Source: SIG565 sp045646145
GTDB lineage: Bacteria; Bacillota; Clostridia; Oscillospirales; Acutalibacteraceae
Assembly (NCBI GenBank): GCA_045646145.1
Contig: JAZRKE010000082.1
Location: forward strand, 6,801 to 70,800
Reading direction: 5' to 3'
DNA length: 64,000 nt
This document shows, one piece after another, positions 34,616 to 43,750 of the stretch. Positions within the stretch are counted from its first letter, which is position 1. Each line of letters opens with the position of its first letter. The notes under the pieces were generated by a model. The model saw only the letters and a program-made list of their open reading frames with translations. It did no database searches and was not told the origin of the DNA. The translations under genes were made by a program, and so were the position numbers.

Positions 34616-35733
34616 TTTTCATCCTCCTTTATATCGGAAAGATGCTCAATTTCTTCACTATAAGAGCTGTAATCTCCGTATTTACCAGAATATTCGGATT
34701 TTTTCATTACATGAATTGCATCGGGCTCTATGTAAAGGCCGACTTTATCACCTACATTAACACCGTCGGTAGTCTGAATCATCCATTTAAAGCCGCCGAT
34801 ATCAACAATAATTTCATAATGAACACCCAAAAATGTAATTGAAGTAACAACGCCCTCAAGCATACCTTTATCAACAGGTACAATGTCAACATCCTCAGGA
34901 CGTACTACTATATCAACATTCTCACTTCTGCCAAAACCTTTATCAAGACATTCAAATTTTTTGCCAGAAAATTCTGCTAAATAGTCATCGAGCATAACAC
35001 CGTCAAGAATATTGGATTCTCCGATAAAATCGGCAACAAAGGCATTTTCAGGTTCATTATAAATATCCTGAGGGGTGCCAACCTGTTGAATTTTACCGTT
35101 ATCCATTACAACAACACGGTCGGACATCGATAAGGCTTCTTCTTGGTCGTGTGTTACAAAAATAAAGGTAATACCAAGTTGCTCTTGAATTTTTTTAAGC
35201 TCGGCTTGCATATCTTTTCTGAGTTTTAAATCGAGTGCTGCCAATGGCTCATCAAGTAAAAGCACCTTGGGGTTATTTGCAATTGCACGTGCAATTGCAA
35301 CACGCTGTTGCTGACCGCCTGACAATGTGTCAACCTTTCTCTTTTCCAGACCCGAAAGATTTACAAGTGCCAACATTTCGTTAACTTTTTTATAAATTTC
35401 AGCCTCGTTCATCTTTTTAACGCGTAGTCCGAATGCAATGTTTTCGTAAACATTAAGGTGCGGGAAAAGGGCATAACGCTGAAAAATGGTGTTAACCTGA
35501 CGCTTGTAGGCAGGAACACCATTGATTTTTTTACCGTCAAACAATACTTCGCCGTTTTCCGACTCAACAAAACCTGCAATAATTCTTAGTGTTGTTGTTT
35601 TACCGCAACCTGACGGACCAAGCAGAGTGATGAACTCCTTATCCTTAATGGATAAATTGAGATCGGAGAGTATCTGTTCACCGTCAAACGAAACTGAAAT
35701 ATTTTTGAGCTCAACTATTGTTTTCTTTTCCAT
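34612..35733 (-). CDS. potA: Spermidine/putrescine ABC transporter ATPase PotA
   Basis: This is the cytoplasmic ATPase of the polyamine importer (373 residues). Walker A is GPSGCGKTTTLRIIAG, the signature LSGGQQQRVAIARA, Walker B VLLLDEPLAALD. A C-terminal TOBE-type regulatory domain follows (~285-350: VRPEDVDIV, GVVTSITFLGVHYEI). It is the first gene of potABCD. A long structured leader precedes it and includes its GGGGGA ribosome site. Confidence 0.94.
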   Translation of the reverse strand: MEKKTIVELKNISVSFDGEQILSDLNLSIKDKEFITLLGPSGCGKTTTLRIIAGFVESENGEVLFDGKKINGVPAYKRQVNTIFQRYALFPHLNVYENIAFGLRVKKMNEAEIYKKVNEMLALVNLSGLEKRKVDTLSGGQQQRVAIARAIANNPKVLLLDEPLAALDLKLRKDMQAELKKIQEQLGITFIFVTHDQEEALSMSDRVVVMDNGKIQQVGTPQDIYNEPENAFVADFIGESNILDGVMLDDYLAEFSGKKFECLDKGFGRSENVDIVVRPEDVDIVPVDKGMLEGVVTSITFLGVHYEIIVDIGGFKWMIQTTDGVNVGDKVGLYIEPDAIHVMKKSEYSGKYGDYSSYSEEIEHLSDIKEDEN

Positions 35734-35734
35734 T

Positions 35735-35882
35735 TAAGCATCCCCCTTTGCGGACACATAGTGCCGCACTAAGCTTTTCGAGCCCTGTGCGATACCCGTA
35801 ATTTTTCCGAACTACCTACTCCGCAAAGAGTTTACGCTGTTTTCATCGATAGCCTTGAAATTACATTTGGCACAGATGCTAT
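35735..35882 (-). promoter_or_regulatory. Structured, unclassified potA leader RNA (riboswitch-like)
   Basis: On the minus strand an outer helix AGCATC/GATGCT (35880-35875 with 35742-35737) encloses a perfect 9-bp helix CTTTGCGGA/TCCGCAAAG (35828-35820 with 35754-35746). Inside are hairpins GTAGTT/AATTAC (35815-35810 with 35803-35798) and CGCAC/GTGCG (35791-35787 with 35769-35765). The GGGGGA ribosome site lies between the 3' arms of the two outer helices, so folding could gate translation. It does not match lysine, TPP, SAM, M-box, guanidine-I or T-box patterns that I know. Confidence 0.5.
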
Positions 35883-35896
35883 AAATTTATAGAATA

Positions 35897-35925
35897 AATA
35901 TAGAACAAAATATGCGAAAAGTCAA
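35897..35925 (-). promoter_or_regulatory. Sigma-A promoter of potABCD
   Basis: On the minus strand TTGACT (35925-35920), 17 bases, TATATT (35902-35897). It starts a ~155-nt leader. The remaining AT-rich sequence up to the ruvC promoter (35926-36095) shows no gene. Confidence 0.7.
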
Positions 35926-36095
35926 CATTTTTCTTATATTTTTCGGCAGTTTTACTGTGTCATAACGACGAAGAATTATTTAAACTCAAAAAATCTCAGT
36001 TTTTCTTAATTTTTCTATGATTTCCTTACTTTTTCAGGTTAAAAAAAGCAATCGGTAAATTTTGTTAAAAAATTAATAATTTAAATAATTAAATA

Positions 36096-36124
36096 TTGCT
36101 CTTAAATGTTATTTGTGGTATAAT
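36096..36124 (+). promoter_or_regulatory. Sigma-A promoter of ruvCAB
   Basis: TTGCTC (36096-36101), 17 bases, TATAAT (36119-36124), with TG one base upstream of the -10. Confidence 0.7.
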
Positions 36125-36156
36125 GTTTTGAAATAAAATAGGGTAGGTAGTGTTAT

Positions 36157-36663
36157 TTGGTTATTTTAGGAATTGACCCGGGATATGCTATCATCGGGTA
36201 TGGTGTTATCAGTTCTGATGGGATGCGCTTTAAACCTATTGAATATGGTGCAATAACAACGTCGTCAAAAACGGAGTTCTCCGAGCGTCTTGACAAAATT
36301 TTTGAAGGTATTACTGCAATTTTGAAAAAGTACAAGCCCCAAGCGCTTGCAATTGAAAAACTTTATTTCAATACGAACACTACAACTGCTATTGATGTGG
36401 CACAGGCAAGAGGTGTAATTTTGTTGGCTGCTAAAAAGTGCGGAATACCCGTTTTTGAGTACACCCCGCTTCAGGTGAAACAGTCGGTTACTGGGTATGG
36501 TCGAGCCGAAAAACATCAGGTTATGGAAATGACCAAAAGTCTTCTATCCCTTAAAGCTGTTCCGAAACCTGATGATACGGCAGATGCTTTAGCTATTGCT
36601 ATATGCCATGCCAATTATTCGGCATCTTCTGTCGCTAAAATCTTTATGGAGGGTAAAATATGA
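36157..36663 (+). CDS. ruvC: Holliday junction resolvase RuvC
   Basis: RuvC cuts Holliday junctions after RuvAB branch migration (168 residues). Catalytic acids lie in LGIDPGYAIIGYG (first Asp), ALAIEKLYF (Glu) and PKPDDTADALAIAICH (Asp pair). The TTG start at 36157 follows GGTAGGTAG. Its stop overlaps the ruvA start (ATGA). Confidence 0.95.
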   Translation: MVILGIDPGYAIIGYGVISSDGMRFKPIEYGAITTSSKTEFSERLDKIFEGITAILKKYKPQALAIEKLYFNTNTTTAIDVAQARGVILLAAKKCGIPVFEYTPLQVKQSVTGYGRAEKHQVMEMTKSLLSLKAVPKPDDTADALAIAICHANYSASSVAKIFMEGKI

Positions 36664-37262
36664 TTTCAACACTAAGAGGAAAACTAATTTATTCCGACCC
36701 CGATTATGTTATTATAGAGTGCTCAGGTGTTGGTTTTAAATGCTTTATAACGAAGGATGCGGCATTTAAATTACCGCCTTTAAACAGAGAAATTATGGTT
36801 TATACCTACCTTTCTGTCAAAGAGGATGCACTAGATTTATATGCCTTCTCAACTCCCGAAGAATTACAGGCTTTCAAGCTTATTACTTCCGTTAACGGTG
36901 TAGGGGCTAAAATCGGTATGGCATTACTTTCTCAATTTTCCCCCGACCGATTAATGCTTATAATCGCGAGTAATGATGCTAAAACCTTAACTTCAGCAGC
37001 AGGTGTTGGATTAAAACTTGCCCAGAGAATTGTATTAGAGCTTAAAGATAAAACAGGCAGTATTGTTACCGAAGCCTCTTCAGAAATAGCTGCATTAGGT
37101 AATGCGACAGCAACCAATAATTCTGCAGAAGCAATTGCTGCATTAACGGCACTTGGTTTTAATGCGAGCGATGCGGCATTAGCTGTGGGTAAACTTGATA
37201 ATACTCAGAGCACTGATAAACTTATTAAAGATGCACTTAAATCACTCTCAAGGCAGGTGTAA
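36660..37262 (+). CDS. ruvA: Holliday junction branch migration protein RuvA
   Basis: RuvA is the junction-binding partner of RuvB (200 residues). An N-terminal OB fold starts MISTLRGKL. Helix-hairpin-helix motifs are SVNGVGAKIGMALL and AAGVGLKLAQRIVLEL. A flexible linker (~135-150) leads to the C-terminal RuvB-binding three-helix domain (EAIAALTALGF). ruvB begins 3 bases downstream. Confidence 0.95.
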   Translation: MISTLRGKLIYSDPDYVIIECSGVGFKCFITKDAAFKLPPLNREIMVYTYLSVKEDALDLYAFSTPEELQAFKLITSVNGVGAKIGMALLSQFSPDRLMLIIASNDAKTLTSAAGVGLKLAQRIVLELKDKTGSIVTEASSEIAALGNATATNNSAEAIAALTALGFNASDAALAVGKLDNTQSTDKLIKDALKSLSRQV

Positions 37263-37265
37263 AAA

Positions 37266-38300
37266 ATGCAGGAAATGGATTTTGAAAACAGAATCGTTGT
37301 GCCCGAATTTATAGCTGACGACACCGATGTTGAAACATCTCTTAGACCTAAAAGTTTGAATGATTATATTGGTCAAGAGAAGGTTAAAGAAAATTTATCA
37401 ATATATATCAAAGCCGCCTTGCAAAGAAGAGAGGCTTTAGACCATTGTTTACTTTATGGTCCTCCCGGACTTGGAAAAACGACCTTATCGGGAATTATAG
37501 CAAGGGAAATGGGTGTTAATTTGAGAGTAACATCAGGACCTGCTATTGAAAAGCAAGGAGATTTGGTTGCAATTTTAACCAATTTAAATGAAGGTGATGT
37601 TCTCTTTATAGATGAAATTCATCGACTTTCGCGTACGGTTGAGGAAATTCTCTATCCTGCTATGGAGGATTTTTCGGTAGATATTATTATCGGTAAGGGT
37701 CCTGCGGCAAGGTCTATTCGTCTTGATTTACCGCATTTTACCCTCGTTGGTGCAACAACACGCTCAGGTCAGTTAACAGCGCCGCTCAGAGACCGTTTCG
37801 GCGTACTGCTCCGTCTGGAACTTTACACTCCTGAGGAGTTAGCTAAAATTATAACCCGTTCTGCAGGAATTTTAGGTATTAGCATAGATAATAACGGAGC
37901 GCTCGAAATAGCTTCCCGTTCGCGTGGAACACCGCGTATTGCAAACCGTTTACTCAAGCGAGTAAGAGATATTGCTCAAATAGAGTTTGACGGTGAGATT
38001 ACCGAGCAGGTTGCCGCCAGCGCACTTTCCCGATTCGAAATTGATGAATTAGGACTTGATGAATTTGACCGCCGTCTTTTATCTGTAATAATTAATAACT
38101 ACTCCGGCGGACCTATTGGACTTGACACACTTTCTGCCGCTTTAGGTGAAGAGAGCGTAACCATTGAGGATGTTTATGAGCCATATCTGATGCAAATTGG
38201 CTTCTTAACAAGAACGCCTCGAGGCAGATGTGTTACCCGTCTTGCCTATGAACATTTAGAAATTAAAACGCCTGAAAATCTACAACAAACTTTACTTTAA
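37266..38300 (+). CDS. ruvB: Holliday junction branch migration ATPase RuvB
   Basis: RuvB is the AAA+ motor (344 residues). It shows SLRPKSLNDYIGQ, Walker A GPPGLGKTTLSGIIA, Walker B FIDEIHRLSR, sensor VGATTRSGQLTAPLRDRFG and arginine finger/winged-helix GTPRIANRLLKRVRD. It is the third gene of ruvCAB. Confidence 0.96.
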   Translation: MQEMDFENRIVVPEFIADDTDVETSLRPKSLNDYIGQEKVKENLSIYIKAALQRREALDHCLLYGPPGLGKTTLSGIIAREMGVNLRVTSGPAIEKQGDLVAILTNLNEGDVLFIDEIHRLSRTVEEILYPAMEDFSVDIIIGKGPAARSIRLDLPHFTLVGATTRSGQLTAPLRDRFGVLLRLELYTPEELAKIITRSAGILGISIDNNGALEIASRSRGTPRIANRLLKRVRDIAQIEFDGEITEQVAASALSRFEIDELGLDEFDRRLLSVIINNYSGGPIGLDTLSAALGEESVTIEDVYEPYLMQIGFLTRTPRGRCVTRLAYEHLEIKTPENLQQTLL

Positions 38301-38311
38301 AGGAAAAAACA

Positions 38312-39181
38312 ATGCGATTTGTAGAAGATTTTAATGAATATGAGTTAATAGATGCTACCTGTGGGGAGCGCCTTGAAAGATGGGGAGATATTATTCTTGT
38401 GCGTCCTGACCCAACTGTTATGTGGAATTTACCAAGAGAAGACAAGCGTTGGTTTACCCCTCATGCTGTTTATCATCGCTCCAATTCAGGCGGTGGTTAT
38501 TGGCAAACGCTTAAAAAGGTACCGGATGTTTGGAGTATTAATTATAGAGATCTTACTTTCCGTTTAAAACCAATGGGATTCAAGCATACAGGGCTTTTTC
38601 CCGAACAGGCGGTGAACTGGAAATTGGCAGTTGAACTGATTAAAAAATCTAATCGACCGATTAAGGTGCTCAATCTTTTCGCTTACACAGGCGGTGCAAC
38701 CGTAGCCTGTCTTAAAGCCGGAGCTTCGGTAACACATGTAGACGCCTCTAAAGGTGTGGTTCAATGGGCTAAAGAAAATGCAGCAGCTTCCGGCGTTAAA
38801 GATGCGGAAGTGCGTTGGCTCGTGGATGACTGCCTAAAATTTGTAAAACGCGAAATCCGCAGAGGGAACAAGTACGATGCTGTTATTATGGACCCTCCGT
38901 CTTACGGCAGAGGACCAAATGGTGAAGTTTGGAAAATAGAACAACAGATTTCCGAGCTTTTAGAGCTCACAGGTCAGGTTTTGAGCGATAAACCCTTGTT
39001 TTTCTTTTTAAATTCCTACACAACGGGGCTTTCTCCAACGGTTTTGAATTTTATAACTCAGCTTTATATTGCAAACGGCAAAAATGGAAGTGTGTTTACC
39101 GAAGAAATCGGTCTTAAGGTAACTGAGCGTGATATAATACTTCCTGCAGGTTCAACAACCGTTTGGATAGGAGAAGATTAA
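38312..39181 (+). CDS. Class I SAM-dependent rRNA methyltransferase, RlmI/RlmK-like
   Basis: This 289-residue methyltransferase has the SAM motif VLNLFAYTGGATVACLKAGA, VTHVDASKGVVQWAKENA and the catalytic-type MDPPSYGRG (Methyltrans_SAM family). FKHTGLFPEQAVNW matches the RlmI-type preamble. No PUA domain is present, as in many short Firmicute members. The base modified in 23S rRNA is inferred only from the family. It is co-transcribed after ruvB and touches ecfA1 (TAATG). Confidence 0.78.
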   Translation: MRFVEDFNEYELIDATCGERLERWGDIILVRPDPTVMWNLPREDKRWFTPHAVYHRSNSGGGYWQTLKKVPDVWSINYRDLTFRLKPMGFKHTGLFPEQAVNWKLAVELIKKSNRPIKVLNLFAYTGGATVACLKAGASVTHVDASKGVVQWAKENAAASGVKDAEVRWLVDDCLKFVKREIRRGNKYDAVIMDPPSYGRGPNGEVWKIEQQISELLELTGQVLSDKPLFFFLNSYTTGLSPTVLNFITQLYIANGKNGSVFTEEIGLKVTERDIILPAGSTTVWIGED

Positions 39182-40023
39182 TGGACGGCATTATTAATTT
39201 TGAGAATGTAACTTATACTTATAAAACTGATGATGATATCGATAATATAGTTCTTAAGAATTTCAATTTATCGATTCAGCGCGGTAGCTTTACTGTTATT
39301 CTCGGGCATAATGGTTCAGGAAAATCTACCATTGCAAAGCTTATGAACGGTCTGTATAAGCCCGAAAACGGTACTGTTACTATTAATGGCTTTTCTACGC
39401 TTGATCCAGATCACGAATTTGATATTAAAAAGACTGTAGGTATGGTTTTCCAAAACCCTGATAATCAGCTTGTAGCATCGGTAGTGGAGGAAGATGTAGC
39501 TTTCGGCCCTGAGAATTTAGGACTTGAGCCATCCCTTATTAGAGAGCGTGTAGATGCTGCTTTAAATGCCGTTGATATGACTGAGTTTGCAAAAAGTGCT
39601 CCGCATAAACTCTCAGGCGGACAAAAACAGCGGGTTGCTATTGCAGGTGTTATTGCAATGGAGCCCGAATGTGTTGTGCTGGATGAGCCTACTGCAATGC
39701 TCGACCCTAAAGGCAGACTCGAAGTTATGAATACGGTTTATTCGCTCAACAAAGCAAAGGGTAAAACAGTTGTTCTTATAACTCACTTTATGGAGCACGC
39801 TGCTTTTGCGGACCGAATTATCATTGTTGATGACGGAGAAATCGTAGCGGATGGCACACCAACTAAAATTTTCTCAAATATTAAGCTTTTAAAGCGGTGC
39901 GGGCTTGATATTCCGCAGACCACAGAGCTTATTGATATATTATCCGATGCCGGCTTTACCTTCCAGCAAGGTATAATTTCGGTTGAAGATACAGTGCATG
40001 CGCTTTTGTCTGTTTTAAAGTAA
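39181..40023 (+). CDS. ecfA1: Energy-coupling factor transporter ATPase EcfA1
   Basis: This is an ECF-transporter ATPase (280 residues). Walker A is GHNGSGKSTIAKLMNG, Q-loop FQNPDNQLV, signature LSGGQKQRVAIAG, Walker B VVLDEPTAMLDP. With EcfA2 and EcfT it forms the shared module for vitamin S components. ATG 39181 overlaps the preceding stop and follows GGAGA. Confidence 0.93.
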   Translation: MDGIINFENVTYTYKTDDDIDNIVLKNFNLSIQRGSFTVILGHNGSGKSTIAKLMNGLYKPENGTVTINGFSTLDPDHEFDIKKTVGMVFQNPDNQLVASVVEEDVAFGPENLGLEPSLIRERVDAALNAVDMTEFAKSAPHKLSGGQKQRVAIAGVIAMEPECVVLDEPTAMLDPKGRLEVMNTVYSLNKAKGKTVVLITHFMEHAAFADRIIIVDDGEIVADGTPTKIFSNIKLLKRCGLDIPQTTELIDILSDAGFTFQQGIISVEDTVHALLSVLK

Positions 40024-40038
40024 TTGGAGGAACCTAAT

Positions 40039-40896
40039 TTGTCGACTTTAAAGGTTGAAAATTTAACACACATTTATAGTAAAAATACACCGTTTGTGCG
40101 TGAAGCAGTAAAGGGTGTAAGTTTTTCTGCCAATAAAGGAGAAATACTTGGTATAATCGGTCATACTGGTTCGGGAAAATCTACGCTCGTTCAACACCTG
40201 AACGGACTTATTAAGCCAACCGACGGAAAAATTTATTACTGCGGCAGGGATATTTGGGGTGAAAAGCAAAAAATTTCAGAAATTCGTTTTAAAATCGGTC
40301 TTGTTTTTCAGTATCCTGAATATCAACTTTTTGATGAAACGGTATATAAAGACATTTCATTTGGTCCCACAAATATGGGAATTCCCCCAGAGGAAATTGA
40401 TTTTAATGTAAAAAATGCCGCTAGAACAGTAGGTATACCCGAAGAATATTTTGAAAAATCACCTTTCGATTTATCCGGTGGAGAAAAGCGAAGGGTTGCT
40501 ATTGCGGGGATACTTGCAATGAAACCTGACGTAATTGTATTTGACGAACCTACTGCTGGTCTTGACCCACAAGGGCGAAATAGTATCATTGAAATTATTA
40601 AAAATTACAAAGATGAAAATATAGCTACCGTTATAATAATTTCACATTCAATGGAAGATATGGCTATTCTTGCTGATAAAATCCTTGTAATGAATAATGG
40701 TGAAAAATTTATGTATGGTACACCGAAAGAGATTTTCACCCAAAGAGAAAAACTTATTTCTTGCGGACTCGATGTACCTATGATAACAAAGGTTATATTA
40801 AAACTTAGAGAAAACGGCATTAATATAAGCGATGATATTATCACCGTAAAAGAAGCCGCCGAAGCTATTATTAAACTCAAAGGCGGTGAAAAATAA
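40039..40896 (+). CDS. ecfA2: Energy-coupling factor transporter ATPase EcfA2
   Basis: This is the second ECF ATPase (285 residues). Walker A GHTGSGKSTLVQHLNG, FQYPEYQLFDETV, signature LSGGEKRRVAIAG, Walker B VIVFDEPTAGLDP. TTG at 40039 has GGAGG at good distance; the earlier in-frame TTG (40024) overlaps that site. Its stop overlaps ecfT by one base. Confidence 0.93.
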   Translation: MSTLKVENLTHIYSKNTPFVREAVKGVSFSANKGEILGIIGHTGSGKSTLVQHLNGLIKPTDGKIYYCGRDIWGEKQKISEIRFKIGLVFQYPEYQLFDETVYKDISFGPTNMGIPPEEIDFNVKNAARTVGIPEEYFEKSPFDLSGGEKRRVAIAGILAMKPDVIVFDEPTAGLDPQGRNSIIEIIKNYKDENIATVIIISHSMEDMAILADKILVMNNGEKFMYGTPKEIFTQREKLISCGLDVPMITKVILKLRENGINISDDIITVKEAAEAIIKLKGGEK

Positions 40897-41705
40897 TGCT
40901 TAATGATTTCACATTTGGTCAGTATTTTCCCGTAAATTCATCTATTCATAAGCTGGACCCGAGAACCAAACTTATTTTAACCGTTCTTGCAATAGTTTTG
41001 ATTTTTTGTGCTACAAATTTTCTTTCTCTCTTATTCTCAGCAATTTCGGTAATTTCAATACTTTTATTATCTAAAATTCCTTTTAAAATGTATCTGAAAA
41101 ATCTTAAGTTCATTTTACCGATAATAATACTTACCACACTGATTGACCTTTTCTACATTAAAGACGGTTCGGTTTTATTTGAATTCTGGGTTATTAAAAT
41201 TACCGATTACGGAATTGAACGTTCTATTTTTATGGCGCTGAGAGTAGTGCTTCTTATACTTATAAGCGCAGTATTAACCTATACAACCTCGCCCAACGAT
41301 ATTACAGACGGTCTTGAAAGACTATTTTCACCGCTTAAATTTTTAGGGCTTGGTTCAGCCGTTCATACACTGACAATGATGATGACTATAGCCCTCAGAT
41401 TCATACCAACTCTTATTGAAGAAACTGTAAAGATTATGAATGCTCAGAAAGCAAGGGGAGCCGATTTTGAAAACGGAAGGCTGACACAGAAAATTAAGGC
41501 AGTAATACCAATATTAATTCCGTTATTAATTTCATCGGTGCGTCGCGCTTATGATTTGGCGGAGGCTATGGAAAGCCGTTGCTATAATGGCGGAGAGGGA
41601 AGAACTCGCCTAAAACAGCTGAAATTTTCCAACTGTGATTTGGCGGCATTTCTAATTTTTGTTTTACTATTTTCGGTTGTTATTATTCTTAACATAATTT
41701 TTTAG
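40896..41705 (+). CDS. ecfT: Energy-coupling factor transporter transmembrane protein EcfT
   Basis: This is the integral coupling subunit (269 residues, about five to six spans). It has HKLDPRTKLILTVLAIV at the N-terminus and the two Ala-Arg-Gly/Ser-Arg coupling motifs AQKARGADF and ESRCYNGG. It follows ecfA1-ecfA2 and precedes truA, a very common order in Firmicutes. No S component lies in the window. Confidence 0.93.
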   Translation: MLNDFTFGQYFPVNSSIHKLDPRTKLILTVLAIVLIFCATNFLSLLFSAISVISILLLSKIPFKMYLKNLKFILPIIILTTLIDLFYIKDGSVLFEFWVIKITDYGIERSIFMALRVVLLILISAVLTYTTSPNDITDGLERLFSPLKFLGLGSAVHTLTMMMTIALRFIPTLIEETVKIMNAQKARGADFENGRLTQKIKAVIPILIPLLISSVRRAYDLAEAMESRCYNGGEGRTRLKQLKFSNCDLAAFLIFVLLFSVVIILNIIF

Positions 41706-41714
41706 GAGACCCTT

Positions 41715-42449
41715 ATGAGTAGATTTCTGTTAAAAATAGCCTTTGACGGAACTTCTTTTCACGGATGGCAGGTTCAAAGTAATGCAATAACTGTACAGCA
41801 AATTATGTGTGAAAAACTCTCACAAATGCTTAAATCCAAGATTAGTGTTACAGGTTGCAGTAGAACAGACGCAGGTGTTCATGCCAATGAATTTTACTGT
41901 CATTTTGATTCACCGTTTGATATTTCTGAAGAAGGTTTTGTTAAGGGCTTAAATTCTGTTCTTCCTGAAGAAATTTCTGTTTTTTCATGTCAAAAGGTAA
42001 CAGAAGATTTTCATGCAAGATATTCAGCAAAATATAAAAACTATATCTACCGTTTTTTTGATGGTGAGGTTATTGATCCTTTTTCTTCACGCTATACCTA
42101 TAAAGTACCAATGAAATTAAATGAAAAAGCAATGAACGATTTTTGTAAAAATCTTATTGGAACTTATGATTTTGAAGCTTTTTCATCGACTAAAAGAACA
42201 GTAGAGGATACCGTTAGAACAATTACTGATTGTTCAGTTGAACGGCAGGGAAACTATGTTATTTTAAGTGTAACTGCTAATGGATTTTTATACAATATGG
42301 TGCGGATAATTGCCGGTACAGCCCTTTCTGTTTCATACGGTAAAATCAATCCGGATGACACACAAAAGCTAATTCAGATGAAATCGCGTGAGCTTTTAGG
42401 GGCTACAGCGCCTGCAAAGGCATTATTCCTGAATAAAGTAATTTATTAA
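41715..42449 (+). CDS. truA: tRNA pseudouridine(38-40) synthase TruA
   Basis: TruA makes pseudouridine in the anticodon stem-loop (244 residues). The catalytic Asp is in GCSRTDAGVHANEF. Other motifs are FHARYSAKYKNYIYRF and FLYNMVRIIAGT. AGGAGA precedes the ATG. It is the usual gene after ecfT. Confidence 0.95.
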   Translation: MSRFLLKIAFDGTSFHGWQVQSNAITVQQIMCEKLSQMLKSKISVTGCSRTDAGVHANEFYCHFDSPFDISEEGFVKGLNSVLPEEISVFSCQKVTEDFHARYSAKYKNYIYRFFDGEVIDPFSSRYTYKVPMKLNEKAMNDFCKNLIGTYDFEAFSSTKRTVEDTVRTITDCSVERQGNYVILSVTANGFLYNMVRIIAGTALSVSYGKINPDDTQKLIQMKSRELLGATAPAKALFLNKVIY

Positions 42450-42463
42450 CCGAGGTGAAAAGT

Positions 42464-43738
42464 TTGCCTGAATATAAAAAGAAAAACATAAAAAAACATA
42501 AAAGGAAAATCAAAAATGTCATCTCCGATAATATTGTTATGAAAAGATCGGATGACAAAAGTACTAATACAGCTGATGCTCAAAAAAATTCTTCTCAGTA
42601 TAGAAAAATAAATGTTATCCGAGGCAATAAAATTAAAAGGCGTAATAAAAGAATTACAACTCTTCTTTTTTGCAGTTTTCTTGCAATAATCCTCATAGTA
42701 ATTTCTTTACTGACACCCACAGGGATTATAGAATCGGTTGCAAATTTTTCCGTTTCATTAAAGTTTGGAAATGATTATCCGGTAAAGCTTTCGGGCGGTA
42801 GTCTTATAAGTGCGAGACCACAGGGGAATCATCTGTTTTTAGTGTCAACTACCAATTTCGAGTGTTATAACAATAACGGAAAGAATATATTTTCTTATCA
42901 GCACGGCTATCAATCGCCTATCGCCAGTATTTCACAGGCGAGAACCTTGCTTTACGACCAGTCGGGAAAAAATTACAGTATTTATAATCTCAACCGCGAG
43001 ATTTTAAGCGGTCAGACCGAGAATGAGATTTTATGTGCAAATATTTGCCGAAATGGGTATTATGCCATTGCAACATTGTCCGACAGTTATTCTTCTCAGG
43101 TAATGGTATTTAATAGCAAAAACGAAAATATTTTTACCTGGTTATGTTCGGATTATATTATCAATGGCGTTTTGTTGTCGCCTGACGGTAAAACACTTGC
43201 GCTTTCAGCCTTTACAGCAGTTGACGGAACCTTTGTTTCAAAGGTATACATTCTTAAATATAATTCGGCAACACCTATAGCGGAATACAGTTATAACGCG
43301 CTTGTTTTAAATATTAACCCAAGCGGTTCAAACGGATTTACCTGTGTTCTTGAAAATTCGGTGGATTTTATGAACTGGGAAAAATATAAATGCGATACTT
43401 TTTCTACTGAAGATAACATACTTCTTTCGTCGGGTTATAAATCGAATACTTTAATAGTTTCCGGTAGAATTGCAAATAAAAATGAAAATAATATAACCGT
43501 ATTTGATGCTCAAGGCAAGCTTAAACACTCGTTTTTATTTAATGGCATTGTTGATGCAATTCAGTATAAAGGAACTAACATTTATATTCTGAGCGAGAAT
43601 AATATATATCACTACTCGCTGAACGGCGAATTTATAGGTAAGGCTTCCTGTGAATTTGGTACAAGGTTTATACTTCCGATATCCCAAAAAGAGATTGCTG
43701 CCATTACCGATAGCAATATTCAAAAAATTATTTTTTAA
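42464..43738 (+). CDS. DUF5711-like membrane-anchored beta-propeller-type protein
   Basis: The 424-residue protein has a Lys/Arg-rich N-terminus (~1-65), one membrane span (~67-85: LLFCSFLAIILIVISLL) and an outer domain with repeated beta strands such as LSPDGKTLALSAF and FDAQGKLKHSF, suggestive of a degenerate propeller. It resembles DUF5711 proteins, which often precede cvpA. TTG at 42464 is preferred because GAGGTG lies 6 bases upstream. Function is unknown. Confidence 0.6.
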   Translation: MPEYKKKNIKKHKRKIKNVISDNIVMKRSDDKSTNTADAQKNSSQYRKINVIRGNKIKRRNKRITTLLFCSFLAIILIVISLLTPTGIIESVANFSVSLKFGNDYPVKLSGGSLISARPQGNHLFLVSTTNFECYNNNGKNIFSYQHGYQSPIASISQARTLLYDQSGKNYSIYNLNREILSGQTENEILCANICRNGYYAIATLSDSYSSQVMVFNSKNENIFTWLCSDYIINGVLLSPDGKTLALSAFTAVDGTFVSKVYILKYNSATPIAEYSYNALVLNINPSGSNGFTCVLENSVDFMNWEKYKCDTFSTEDNILLSSGYKSNTLIVSGRIANKNENNITVFDAQGKLKHSFLFNGIVDAIQYKGTNIYILSENNIYHYSLNGEFIGKASCEFGTRFILPISQKEIAAITDSNIQKIIF

Positions 43739-43750
43739 GGAGTTGTTTTT

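Noticed and set aside
35735..35882. THF riboswitch upstream of potA
   Set aside because: Only a GAGTAG-like start is shared; the aptamer core and the expected folate gene are missing.
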